Notes: generated by a model from the sequence alone, not told the origin. A stretch of DNA of 9,193 nucleotides from Nonomuraea sp. (GCA_013362835.1 JABFVJ010000269.1:1-9193), one strand, 5' to 3'; numbered from the stretch's first letter, positions 1-6,414 are shown. Translations and numbers: made by a program.

Positions 1-363
1 CGGCAGCCCATGGTGCAGCCCTACCTCGACATGGTGGAGTCGGAGGGCGAGACCTCGCTCCTCTACTTCAACCGCCGCCTCAGCCACGCCGTCCGGCGCA
101 ACCCGATGCTCGCGCCGGGCATGACCTTCACCGACAACGCGCGGGCCGAGCTCCGCACCCCGGCCCCGGACCAGGTCGACCTGGCAGAGAAGGTGCTCGC
201 AGCCATTCCCCACGCCCTTCTCTACGCCAGGATCGACCTGGTCCGGCTGCCCGACGGCACTCCGGTCGTCATCGAGCTGGAGCTGACCGAGCCGTACCTG
301 TTCCTGCGTTACGCGCCGGACGCGGCGGCGAACTTCGCCAAGGCCCTGACCGAGCTGGTCTGA
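1..363 (+). CDS. ATP-grasp domain ligase, C-terminal part (5' end outside window)
   Basis: The frame is open from base 1 and ends at TGA 361-363, so about 120 residues of the C-terminus are seen. The tail carries YARIDLVRLPDG followed by IELELTEPYLFL. This is the last ATP-grasp block (acidic and Asn/Glu metal and nucleotide ligands) and resembles the ELELIEPSLFL block of the RimK/DcsG-like ATP-grasp ligases that join a carboxylate to an amine or close a ring with ATP. The substrate cannot be told from this fragment. The N-terminal and central ATP-binding domains must lie upstream. It converges on the SDR gene with no spacer: TGA and the complement of the next stop form TGATCA at 361-366. It is unrelated in sequence to the other ATP-grasp-like protein further right. 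Family assignment is fairly sure; function is not. Confidence 0.75.
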   Translation, partial: RQPMVQPYLDMVESEGETSLLYFNRRLSHAVRRNPMLAPGMTFTDNARAELRTPAPDQVDLAEKVLAAIPHALLYARIDLVRLPDGTPVVIELELTEPYLFLRYAPDAAANFAKALTELV

Positions 364-1110
364 TCAGCAGGAGATCCCGCCGTCCACCGGGATGACCGTG
401 CCCGTCAGGTACGCCCCCGCCCGCGAGGACAGGAAGATGGCCGCGCCCGCCATGTCGTCCGGCCGGCCGATCCTGCCCAGGGGCACGTTCGAGGCGATGG
501 CCGCCCGGGTGGACGGGTCGTCCAGCGCGAACGCCATCATCTTGGAGTCGAACGGCCCAGGCGCGATGGCGTTGACCGTGATGTGCTCCTTGGCGAGCTG
601 CTTGGCCAGGTGGCGGGTCAGCATGTGCACGGCCGACTTGGTCGAGGAGTAGGCGTAGCTCTCCAGGGAGGGCACCTTGATGCCGTCGATCGAGCCCACG
701 TTGATCACGCGGGCCGGGTCGTCGGCGTCGGCGGCCGCCCTGAGCTGCGGCAGGAACCTCTGGGTCAGGTAGAACACGCCCTTGACGTTGATGTCCCAGA
801 GCTTGTCGAAGGCGTGCTCCGGATACTCCTCAAGCGGCGCGCCCCAGGTCGCGCCCGCGTTGTTGACCAGCACGTCCAGCGGGCCCTCCACCGCCGAGAC
901 CAGCTTGTCCAGCCCTTCCGGCGTCGACAGGTCGGCCTGGACGGCCGTGCAGCCGAGCTCGGCGGCGGTCTTCTCGACCTCGGCCGTCTTGCGCGCGGAG
1001 ATGTGGACGGTCGCGCCCGCCTCGACGAAGCCGGCCGCGATCATGCGCCCGATGCCGCGCGAACCGCCGGTCACGACGACCGTCTTGCCTTCCACGGAGA
1101 ACAGAGTCAT
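364..1110 (-). CDS. Short-chain dehydrogenase/reductase (SDR), RhlG/FabG-like
   Basis: A 248-residue classical SDR, presumably a soluble NAD(P)-dependent oxidoreductase. It shows the Rossmann motif TGGSRGIG (14-21), NNAG (83-86), Asn108, catalytic Ser140, the YxxxK pair Tyr154/Lys158, and the C-terminal PVDGG. Arg18 in the glycine loop favours NADP(H). The substrate is unknown; 3-oxoacyl-ACP reductases of the RhlG type are the nearest group I recognise. I chose ATG 1110 because MTLFSVEGKTVVVTGG is the usual family beginning. An in-frame ATG at 1128 would add six residues, and neither start has a good ribosome site. The ATP-grasp gene on the same strand stops at 1145, only 34 bases upstream, and a 14-base palindrome fills most of that gap. 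The SDR may therefore be co-transcribed with it, separately controlled, or both. Its stop abuts the stop of the convergent ATP-grasp ligase. Confidence 0.85.
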   Translation of the reverse strand: MTLFSVEGKTVVVTGGSRGIGRMIAAGFVEAGATVHISARKTAEVEKTAAELGCTAVQADLSTPEGLDKLVSAVEGPLDVLVNNAGATWGAPLEEYPEHAFDKLWDINVKGVFYLTQRFLPQLRAAADADDPARVINVGSIDGIKVPSLESYAYSSTKSAVHMLTRHLAKQLAKEHITVNAIAPGPFDSKMMAFALDDPSTRAAIASNVPLGRIGRPDDMAGAAIFLSSRAGAYLTGTVIPVDGGISC

Positions 1111-1128
1111 GTTCCGGAAGCATGCCAT

Positions 1129-1142
1129 ACCGACTGGTCGGT
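1129..1142. promoter_or_regulatory. TetR-type palindromic operator candidate upstream of the SDR gene
   Basis: ACCGACTGGTCGGT has perfect 6-base arms (ACCGAC/GTCGGT) around TG. It lies between the stop of the ATP-grasp gene and the SDR start, 18 bases from ATG 1110. Size and symmetry are typical of TetR-family operators in actinomycetes. A 6-bp stem with a 2-base centre and no following T-run is a poor terminator. No convincing -35/-10 pair is visible around it and no regulator is encoded nearby, so the role is inferred. Confidence 0.45.
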
Positions 1143-1144
1143 TG

Positions 1145-2350
1145 CTAGCTGCCCGCGTCCTTCACCCAGAGTCGCAGCAGCCCCCTGAAGTGCTCGGTGA
1201 ACCGCTCGCGCTCGCCCTCCGGGTACGTCGCCGCCACGGTCTCGACCAGCAGCCGGTCGAACTCCGGCCCGGCGACCCACTCCAGGACGACCTCGTCGAC
1301 GTGCCCCAGCCGGCTCGCGCAGAACTCCTCGTACCGCTCGACCTCGAAGTACCGGTCGGCCAGCCGCCGGTACTGGGCCAGCCGCTCCTCGTAGGAGCCC
1401 TCGACGGCGAAGTAGTCGCGGGTCTCCAGGTCGATCCGCGGCCTGCGCCGGGTGGCCACGCAGAACACGCTCCACTTCACCAGCGCCTTGATCGCCCAGG
1501 GGAAGTAGTAGTGCAGGCTGGTCAGGGCCACGTCGGGGCAGGCGTTGGCGTAGTCGATCGGGTGCACGTCGGCGCCCTTGACCAGGGTCTCGCAGGAGTT
1601 GAACTCCCATCGGAAGAACGCGTTCACCAGCCGCCCGACCGTGACGACCTCTTCGCCGACCGACGGCGAGAGGAACGCGTGGTCGACCGCGTACCGGTCG
1701 TGCATCGGCTCGTCGGGGCGGAAGCGCATGACCATGGTCTCCGCGCCGATCGACAGTGACCTGGCGAACGCGTCGTAGCCCTCGACGGACTGCTGGAGGT
1801 GCATGAGCATCTCGCCGCTCTGGTCGTAGGCGCGGTGCAGCTCGTCCCGGTCGCGTACGCGGGAGACGCCCCGCCAGGCGCCGCCGTCGTACGGCTTCAT
1901 GAACAGCGGGTAGCCGATGCCCTCGGCGACGGCGTCGAGGTCGAAGGACCGGTTGTAACGCTCGGCCGTGTAGGCGTACCGGGCGTTGTCCACCGGGTTC
2001 TTGTACGGCACCAGCACCGTCTCCGGCACCTTCAGCCCGAGCCGCATCATCGCGCAGTAGGCCGCGTGCTTCTCCATCGACTGGAACGTGAACGGGCTGT
2101 TCAGCAGGTAGACGTCGTCCATCATGGAGATCTTCTTGAGCCACTCGCGCGGGTGGTAGTACCAGTACGCCAGCCGGTCGATCACCAGGTCGTGACGCGG
2201 CCTGGCCCGCAGGTCGAACGGCTCGATCGTGATGCGCTCGACGTCGAACCGCCCCACCCCCTCGATCGGCCCTAACCGGCGCAGCACGGTCTCGAACGCC
2301 GACGGCCAGTCCTCCTCGGTCCCCAGCAGCAGCCCAATGAGATGACGCAC
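1145..2350 (-). CDS. Uncharacterised ATP-grasp-like protein
   Basis: A 401-residue protein from GTG 2350, which has GGAGGA six bases upstream. A longer frame from GTG 2386 would overlap the DUF2252 stop as GTGA but has no ribosome site. Recognisable pieces are SMEKHAAYCAMMRLGLKVPET (91-111), like the Lys-containing helix that opens the central ATP-grasp subdomain; YPLFMKPYDGGAWRGVSRV (147-165), with Lys152 and a glycine turn like the nucleotide-binding strand and loop; and an acidic stretch GADVHPIDYANACPD (259-273) in the place of the metal-binding Asp/Asn block. No membrane segment is seen. The order and spacing fit an ATP-dependent carboxylate ligase fold, but the final block differs from the standard ExN motif, so activity is uncertain. 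It is second in a minus-strand set after the DUF2252 gene. I do not recognise a characterised homologue. Confidence 0.7.
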   Translation of the reverse strand: MRHLIGLLLGTEEDWPSAFETVLRRLGPIEGVGRFDVERITIEPFDLRARPRHDLVIDRLAYWYYHPREWLKKISMMDDVYLLNSPFTFQSMEKHAAYCAMMRLGLKVPETVLVPYKNPVDNARYAYTAERYNRSFDLDAVAEGIGYPLFMKPYDGGAWRGVSRVRDRDELHRAYDQSGEMLMHLQQSVEGYDAFARSLSIGAETMVMRFRPDEPMHDRYAVDHAFLSPSVGEEVVTVGRLVNAFFRWEFNSCETLVKGADVHPIDYANACPDVALTSLHYYFPWAIKALVKWSVFCVATRRRPRIDLETRDYFAVEGSYEERLAQYRRLADRYFEVERYEEFCASRLGHVDEVVLEWVAGPEFDRLLVETVAATYPEGERERFTEHFRGLLRLWVKDAGS

Positions 2351-2382
2351 GCTCGCTCCTCCGGCGGTCGCCGCGCGGGGGC

Positions 2383-3678
2383 TCACACGCCGGGCAGGCG
2401 ACCGTTCCTGAACAGGTCGACGAACCGTTGATGGTCTTCACGAGCCTGTGCCCCGTAACGGTGCGCGAAATCCACCAACATGGCGATGAATCCGTCGGTG
2501 TCGCCGTCGATGACCGCCACGATGGCCTCCTCGGTCGAGAAGTCCACCAGGTCGTGGCTCGACTCGTCGTCGGCCACCGAGTGCATGCGCGCCACCGCGC
2601 GCCCGAGGTCGCGCACGATCGACCGCAGCTCGTCGGGCTCGTTCACGTCGTCCCAGTCCAGGTCCGCCGAGTACGGCGACACCTCGGCCACGAGCTGCCC
2701 CACCCCGCCCAGCGTCGTGTACCCGAGCCACGGATCGGCGTACGCCTGCAGCGCCCGCTGCGACTCGGCCGTGCGGTGCCCCTGGTGCAGGAAGTAGGAG
2801 GCGGCCTTCTCGTTGGCGACGTAACGCGCCACGGCCGGTACCTGGGCCTGTTTCATGTAGAGGATGACGTCGTTCTCCAGCGCCTGCGAACGCCCCTCCA
2901 GCAGCAGGTTGTACGACGGGAGCCCCGCCGACCCGATGCCCACGCCCTTGCGCAGCGCCACGTCCTTGACCACGTGCTCCACCGGCCCGGACGGCGTGGG
3001 CAGCGTCGCCAGGTAGTCCTCGAACGCCGCGAGCACCGCCTGCCGCGTCCCGTCGTCCACCTCCTCGCGCCCGTCCATGATCGCGAAGCGCCGGTCGTAG
3101 TCGTCGATCACGGTCTCGACGTCGAGCATCGCGACCCGCGTGCTGAGCCGCGCGGTCTGCAGCACCCGGTGCAGCACCCCGCCCGTGGTGTCCAGCGTGA
3201 GCGACCCGATCGCGTCGTCGCCCCCGGTCGCGATCCCGTGCAGCTCGGTCAGGTACGCCCGCCCGAACTCGCCCACCAGCGTGCTGATCGTCTCGTCCGA
3301 CAGCGCCTTGGCGTAGCCGATCAGCGCCACGCTCGCGGCGAAGCGCTTGAGGTCCCAGACGTACGGGCCGACGTACGCCTCGTCGAAGTCGTTGACGTTG
3401 AAGACCAGTACCCCGGAGGCGTTCATGTACGTGCCGAAGTTCTCCGCGTGCAGGTCGCCGTGGATCCACACCCGGCCGGTGGGCTCGTCCAGGTAGGAGT
3501 CGTCGGCGAAGTCGCCGGTCAGGTCGGCGTAGAAGAGGCTGGCGCTGCCCCGGTAGAAGGCGAACGGGGAGGCCGCCATCTTGCGGAACTTGCGCCTGAA
3601 GGCGGCCGGGTCCCGCCGGATCGACTCGCCGAACTCGGTGATCAGGACGTCGAGCAGGAAGGAGGAGCGTGTGCCCAT
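2383..3678 (-). CDS. DUF2252 family protein (kinase-like, phosphotransferase fold)
   Basis: A 431-residue protein of the DUF2252 family, near normal family length. Conserved blocks in order: SPFAFYRGSASLFYADL (37-53); HGDLHAEN (73-80), which looks like the catalytic loop of aminoglycoside-phosphotransferase-type kinases; NDFDE (96-100), a DFD-like metal site; YVWDLKRFAAS (106-116); a glycine loop GVGIGSAG (245-252); and Lys276 in YMKQA, like the ATP-binding lysine. The glycine loop and lysine come after the catalytic loop, the reverse of ordinary kinases. Phosphotransfer is inferred from these motifs; the family has no settled substrate. ATG 3678 has no close ribosome site, but a TACTGT box 7 bases upstream suggests a leaderless transcript. 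Its stop (2383-2385) lies 32 bases before the start of the ATP-grasp gene, so the two probably form an operon. Confidence 0.85.
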   Translation of the reverse strand: MGTRSSFLLDVLITEFGESIRRDPAAFRRKFRKMAASPFAFYRGSASLFYADLTGDFADDSYLDEPTGRVWIHGDLHAENFGTYMNASGVLVFNVNDFDEAYVGPYVWDLKRFAASVALIGYAKALSDETISTLVGEFGRAYLTELHGIATGGDDAIGSLTLDTTGGVLHRVLQTARLSTRVAMLDVETVIDDYDRRFAIMDGREEVDDGTRQAVLAAFEDYLATLPTPSGPVEHVVKDVALRKGVGIGSAGLPSYNLLLEGRSQALENDVILYMKQAQVPAVARYVANEKAASYFLHQGHRTAESQRALQAYADPWLGYTTLGGVGQLVAEVSPYSADLDWDDVNEPDELRSIVRDLGRAVARMHSVADDESSHDLVDFSTEEAIVAVIDGDTDGFIAMLVDFAHRYGAQAREDHQRFVDLFRNGRLPGV

Positions 3679-3685
3679 GACACGG

Positions 3686-3691
3686 ACAGTA
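3686..3691 (-). promoter_or_regulatory. Candidate -10 box for the DUF2252 set
   Basis: Read on the minus strand this is TACTGT, ending exactly 7 bases before the ATG at 3678, so transcription would begin at or next to the start codon. Leaderless messages are common in actinomycetes. No convincing -35 hexamer is found 17-18 bases upstream, and a GGAGGG at 3696-3701 is too far from the ATG to be its ribosome site. Confidence 0.35.
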
Positions 3692-3725
3692 GCTCCCTCC
3701 GGCCTTGCCGCCTACCCCGAGATTT

Positions 3726-3747
3726 CCCTGACCGGGCCAGGTCAGGG
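3726..3747 (-). terminator. Hairpin at the end of the fadE30-ipdF operon
   Basis: CCCTGACC (3726-3733) and GGTCAGGG (3740-3747) form a perfect 8-bp stem with a 6-base loop. It spans the ipdF stop codon and ends the minus-strand operon 48 bases before the DUF2252 start. No U-run follows, as is usual for actinomycete hairpin terminators. Translation up to the stop codon would compete with folding. Confidence 0.5.
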
Positions 3748-4515
3748 GTGCTGCGAGGAGACCGAGACGGCCTCTCCCGTCATGTACGAGGAGTAGTCGC
3801 TCGCCAGGAAGACGATCACGTTGGCCACCTCCCACGGCTCGGCCGACCGCCCGAACGCCTCCTTGGCCGCCAGCTCCGCCAGCAGTTCCTCGCTCGTCAC
3901 CTTCGCCAGGAAGGGGTGCACGGCCAGTGACGGCGCCACGGCGTTGACCCGGATGCCGTGCTCGGCCACCTCCATCGCGACGCACCTCGTCAGCGCCATC
4001 ACCCCGGCCTTGGCCGCCGCGTAGTGCGCCTGCCCGCGCTGGGCCCGCCAGCCGGCCACCGAGGCGTTGTTCACGATCACGCCGGAGCCCTGGCCGATCA
4101 TGTGCCGGAGCGCGGCCCTGGTGCAGCGCATGGTGCCGTTGAGCGTGACGTCGACGACCGCGTGCCACTGCTCGTCGGTCATCTCCGTGAGCTCGGCCGT
4201 GCCGCCGAGGCCGGCGTTGTTGACCACGACGTCGAGCCGGCCGTGCGCCTCCACCACCGCGTCGAAGAGCGCCAGCACCTGCGCCTCCGACGTCACGTCG
4301 CACGGCACGGCGAGCGGCTTGACGCCGGTCAGCTCGGTCAGGGCGTCGGCGGCGGCGCTCAGGCGGCGCTCGTGCCGGTCGGAGACGACGATCGTGGCCC
4401 CCTCCTCGGCGCAGCGCCTGGCGGTCGCGTAGCCGATGCCCGCGCCGGCGGCCGCGGTCACCAGCGTGACCTTGCCGTCGAGCAGGCCGTGCGACTTCGG
4501 GTAGGGCGGGGCCAT
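3742..4515 (-). CDS. ipdF: IpdF, SDR of steroid C/D-ring (HIP) degradation
   Basis: A 257-residue SDR that matches mycobacterial IpdF (Rv3559c) as I remember it, along its whole length and beyond the generic SDR signature: GHGLLDGKV-like start (SHGLLDGKV, 8-16), TAAAGAGIG dinucleotide loop (20-28), NNAGLGG (99-105), NNASVAGWRAQ (149-159) with catalytic Ser152, HYAAAKAGVMALTRC (164-178) with Tyr165/Lys169, EAFGRSAEPWEVA (219-231), and the unusual tail LASDYSSYMTGE...SVSSQHP. IpdF interconverts the 5-hydroxy and 5-oxo forms of the CoA-linked methylhydrindane during catabolism of HIP, the product left after rings A and B of cholesterol-type steroids are removed. ATG 4515 has GGAG five bases upstream and lies 11 bases after the fadE30 stop, so the two are co-translated. 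In mycobacteria ipdF and fadE30 are also adjacent in the KstR2 regulon, which supports the call. Confidence 0.88.
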   Translation of the reverse strand: MAPPYPKSHGLLDGKVTLVTAAAGAGIGYATARRCAEEGATIVVSDRHERRLSAAADALTELTGVKPLAVPCDVTSEAQVLALFDAVVEAHGRLDVVVNNAGLGGTAELTEMTDEQWHAVVDVTLNGTMRCTRAALRHMIGQGSGVIVNNASVAGWRAQRGQAHYAAAKAGVMALTRCVAMEVAEHGIRVNAVAPSLAVHPFLAKVTSEELLAELAAKEAFGRSAEPWEVANVIVFLASDYSSYMTGEAVSVSSQHP

Positions 4516-4526
4516 CCGTGCTCCAA

Positions 4527-5648
4527 TCAGCGGGGGAGTCCCAGAGTGCGCTCGGCGATGATGTTCCGCTGGATCTCACTCGATCCGGCATAGATCGTGT
4601 CCGCCCTGCTGAACAAATACAAGCGCTGCAGCTCGTTCAGCCCGCCGTCCGCCACGAGCCCCGCCTTTCCCTGGACGTCCCGCGCCAGCTCGCCCAGCCT
4701 GCGGTGCCACTCCGACCAGTACAGCTTGGCGATCGACACCTCCGGGCCCGGGTCGGGGCCGAGCATGCGCAGGGCGTTCATGCGCATGATCTCCAGCTCC
4801 AGCCACGACCTGACGATCCGGTCGCGCAGCACGGGGTCGCCGGCCGCGCCGGTGCGCCGGGCCGTCTCGATCACCTTCGCGAGCTCGCGCCTGAACCCGA
4901 TCTGCTGGCCGAGCGTGGACGCGCCGCGCTCGTGGCCCAGCGTGGCCATCGCGACCCGCCAGCCGTCGCCGGGCGCCCCGAGGACGTTGCCCGCCGCCGT
5001 GCGCGCGCCGTCGAAGAACACCTCGTTGAACTCCGAGGTGCCGGTGAGCTGCCTGATCGGGCGTACGGTGACGCCCGGCCCGCGCATCGGCACCAGCAGG
5101 TACGACAGCCCGTGATGCCGCTGCGAGCCCTCCTCCGTACGGCACAGGACGAAGCACCAGTCGGCGACGTGCGCCAGCGACGTCCACACCTTCTGCCCGG
5201 AGATCACCCACTCGTCGCCTTCGAGGTACGCCCTGGTCCGGACGTTGGCCAGGTCGGAACCGGCCTCGGGCTCGGAGTAGCCCTGGCACCACAGCTCCTC
5301 GCCGCGCTGGATCGGGGGGAGGAAACGGTCCTTCTGCTCGTCGGTGCCGAATTCGAGGATGGTCGGGCCGATGAGGCCCTCGCCGACGAGACCCACTCTG
5401 GCGGGGGCGTCGGCTCGCGCGTACTCCTCGTAGAAGGCCACCTGGTCGTCGAGGGAGGCGGCGCGGCCGCCGTAGCGACCGGGCCAGCTCAGGCAGGTCC
5501 AGCCGGCCTCGCCGAGGTGGCGTTCCCAGGCCAGGCGCAGGTCGTGGCCCTCGTGCTCCCTGCCGGGGCCGCCGAGCCCGCGGGCGCCGGCGAACTCGCC
5601 CGACAGGCTCTCCTCCAGCCAGGCGCGGGCCTCCTCACGAAGGCTCAA
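4527..5648 (-). CDS. fadE30: FadE30-type acyl-CoA dehydrogenase for HIP-CoA
   Basis: A 373-residue acyl-CoA dehydrogenase, matching mycobacterial FadE30 (Rv3560c) from recall in many specific stretches: GLGGPGREHE (24-33), FYEEYARADAP (72-82), ELWCQGYSEPEAGSDLA (118-134, FAD/substrate block), GQKVWTSLAH (151-160), RVAMATL..ERG (231-242) and IQRNIIAERTLGLPR at the end. FadE30 introduces the first double bond into the propionyl-CoA side chain of HIP-CoA, passing electrons through FAD. The motif that carries the catalytic Glu in MCAD-type enzymes reads YAGSSEIQ, with Ala for Glu; Glu240 (HERGAS) sits where isovaleryl-CoA dehydrogenase has its base and is the likely substitute. I chose TTG 5648 (MSLREEARAW), with GGAGG five bases upstream. 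It overlaps the reductase gene by 14 bases, implying translational coupling. ATG 5690 would overlap by 56 bases. Confidence 0.87.
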   Translation of the reverse strand: MSLREEARAWLEESLSGEFAGARGLGGPGREHEGHDLRLAWERHLGEAGWTCLSWPGRYGGRAASLDDQVAFYEEYARADAPARVGLVGEGLIGPTILEFGTDEQKDRFLPPIQRGEELWCQGYSEPEAGSDLANVRTRAYLEGDEWVISGQKVWTSLAHVADWCFVLCRTEEGSQRHHGLSYLLVPMRGPGVTVRPIRQLTGTSEFNEVFFDGARTAAGNVLGAPGDGWRVAMATLGHERGASTLGQQIGFRRELAKVIETARRTGAAGDPVLRDRIVRSWLELEIMRMNALRMLGPDPGPEVSIAKLYWSEWHRRLGELARDVQGKAGLVADGGLNELQRLYLFSRADTIYAGSSEIQRNIIAERTLGLPR

Positions 5649-6156
5649 AGAACCCTCCGTAGCCGCCCTGGAAGAACACCAGCGGGCCACCCTCGGCGTA
5701 CGTGTCCAGCTGCAGCACCCGGGCCACCACGATCATGTGGTCGCCCGCCGGGTGCTCGGCCTCGATCAGGCAGTCGATCCAGGCCAGGGCGCCTTCGAGC
5801 ACGGGGTTGCCGCCCGGTGAGCCGCTCCACTCCAGACCGGCGAACTTGTCGCCGCCCTTGGCCGCCATCTGCGCGCACACCGGCTGCTGGTGCTCGGCCA
5901 GCACGTTCACGGTGACGACCTTCGCGCCGCGCACCCGGGGCCAGCTCGTGCTCGTGTGCGCCACGCAGAAGGCCACCAGCGGCGGGTCGAGCGAGACCGA
6001 CGTGAAGGAGTTGGCGGCCAGGCCGCAGGGCTCGCTGTTGGCCGGGTCGAGCGCGGTGATCGCCACGACGCCGGTCGCGAACCTGCCGAGCACCTGACGG
6101 AAGCGCCGGCTGTCGAGGTGGCCGTTCCCGCTGTGCTGTGAAGGGCCGGGCGGCAT
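5635..6156 (-). CDS. HsaB-like flavin reductase (FMN-binding, flavin_reduct domain)
   Basis: 173 residues from ATG 6156 (GGAG five bases upstream). Family blocks: FRQVLGRFATGVVAIT (19-34), GLAANSFTSVSLDPPLVAFC (45-64), VNVLAEHQ (83-90), DKFAGLEW (103-110), GDHMIVVARV (138-147) and PLVFFQGGYG (158-167). This is the small NAD(P)H:flavin oxidoreductase type that supplies reduced flavin to a partner monooxygenase; HsaB of the steroid HsaAB hydroxylase is the closest I recognise. No oxygenase is encoded in the window. It is first in the operon with fadE30 and ipdF and overlaps fadE30. An in-frame ATG at 6249 with a stronger ribosome site (GAGGAGG, eight bases away) would add 31 residues, but that stretch has about 77% G/C at third positions (hand count), lower than the gene body, and reads as disordered, so I keep the short form. 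HsaB itself has only a short lead before PRTFR. Confidence 0.83.
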   Translation of the reverse strand: MPPGPSQHSGNGHLDSRRFRQVLGRFATGVVAITALDPANSEPCGLAANSFTSVSLDPPLVAFCVAHTSTSWPRVRGAKVVTVNVLAEHQQPVCAQMAAKGGDKFAGLEWSGSPGGNPVLEGALAWIDCLIEAEHPAGDHMIVVARVLQLDTYAEGGPLVFFQGGYGGFFEPS

Positions 6157-6257
6157 GGCGGCTCCGTTGCGAATCCTGCTGCGCTGTTGGGGCGTCGGAA
6201 GGCCGCGACAGCCGTCCGGCGCGATCAGCCGGGCAGCGTGTGTGCTCATGGGGTCCG

Positions 6258-6264
6258 CCTCCTC
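6258..6264 (-). promoter_or_regulatory. Strong Shine-Dalgarno for the alternative reductase start
   Basis: GAGGAGG on the minus strand lies eight bases before ATG 6249, in frame with the flavin reductase and about 32 bases after the predicted transcription start. It is stronger than the GGAG before ATG 6156, so the longer protein form cannot be excluded. Confidence 0.5.
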
Positions 6265-6285
6265 GTCACCGACTGCGCCAATCAT

Positions 6286-6299
6286 ACCAAGCGCTTGCT
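6286..6299. promoter_or_regulatory. KstR2-type operator 1 (perfect match)
   Basis: ACCAAGCGCTTGCT matches AnCAAGnnCTTGnT, the 14-base operator of the TetR-family repressor KstR2, at all ten fixed positions; its core CAAGCGCTTG is a perfect palindrome. It covers the predicted start site of the minus-strand operon (about -3 to +11). A 15-base exact copy (CCAAGCGCTTGCTTG, 6287-6301) recurs 132 bases away in operator 2. In mycobacteria KstR2 is released by HIP-CoA, which fits the fadE30 and ipdF genes controlled here. Confidence 0.8.
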
Positions 6300-6302
6300 T
6301 GG

Positions 6303-6332
6303 ACAGTAGGTCCATTCCGAAAATCCTGTCAA
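6303..6332 (-). promoter_or_regulatory. Promoter of the reductase-fadE30-ipdF operon
   Basis: On the minus strand TTGACA (6332-6327) and TACTGT (6308-6303) are separated by 18 bases. The predicted start is near 6296, inside operator 1, so a bound repressor would block initiation directly. A second -10-like TATGAT (6286-6281) lacks a -35 box. Confidence 0.65.
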
Positions 6333-6377
6333 CCCGCCGCACGTGGCCGAGCCGGGCGCGACGCGCACGACGCCCGG

Positions 6378-6407
6378 TTGACATGGGCGAAAACCGCGAC
6401 ATAGCGT
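6378..6407 (+). promoter_or_regulatory. Promoter of the thiolase-DUF35 operon
   Basis: TTGACA (6378-6383) and TAGCGT (6402-6407) are separated by 18 bases, placing the start near 6414, one base before GTG 6415. The -10 box covers the in-frame GTG at 6406, so that codon cannot be the start for this transcript. Operator 2 begins four bases further on. Confidence 0.65.
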
Positions 6408-6414
6408 GAGGTAC

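Noticed and set aside
1107..2441. Second long minus-strand frame over the ATP-grasp gene
   Set aside because: Off-frame Arg/Gly-rich shadow of the supported gene in the neighbouring frame.
3340..3349. KstR2-like core GAAGCGCTTG inside the DUF2252 gene
   Set aside because: First half-site is broken and flanks do not match; explained by the conserved DLKRF codons.
2428..3930. Plus-strand open frame of 500 codons
   Set aside because: Antisense shadow of DUF2252 and ipdF, with an HRV/RRP-rich translation and no ribosome site or domain.
2438..4591. Minus-strand open frame of about 717 codons across ipdF and DUF2252
   Set aside because: A shifted frame of two well-supported genes; Arg/Gly-rich low-complexity translation.
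4620..4629. KstR2-like core CAAGCGCTGC inside fadE30
   Set aside because: Breaks the CTTG half-site and lies within conserved codons far from any promoter.
6281..6286. TATGAT as the -10 box of the reductase promoter
   Set aside because: Close to consensus, but no -35 box at 16-18 bases; the TTGACA/TACTGT pair fits better.
6138..6409. Small plus-strand frames in the divergent promoter region
   Set aside because: They run through the two promoters and operator 1, have no good ribosome site and no recognisable protein pattern.
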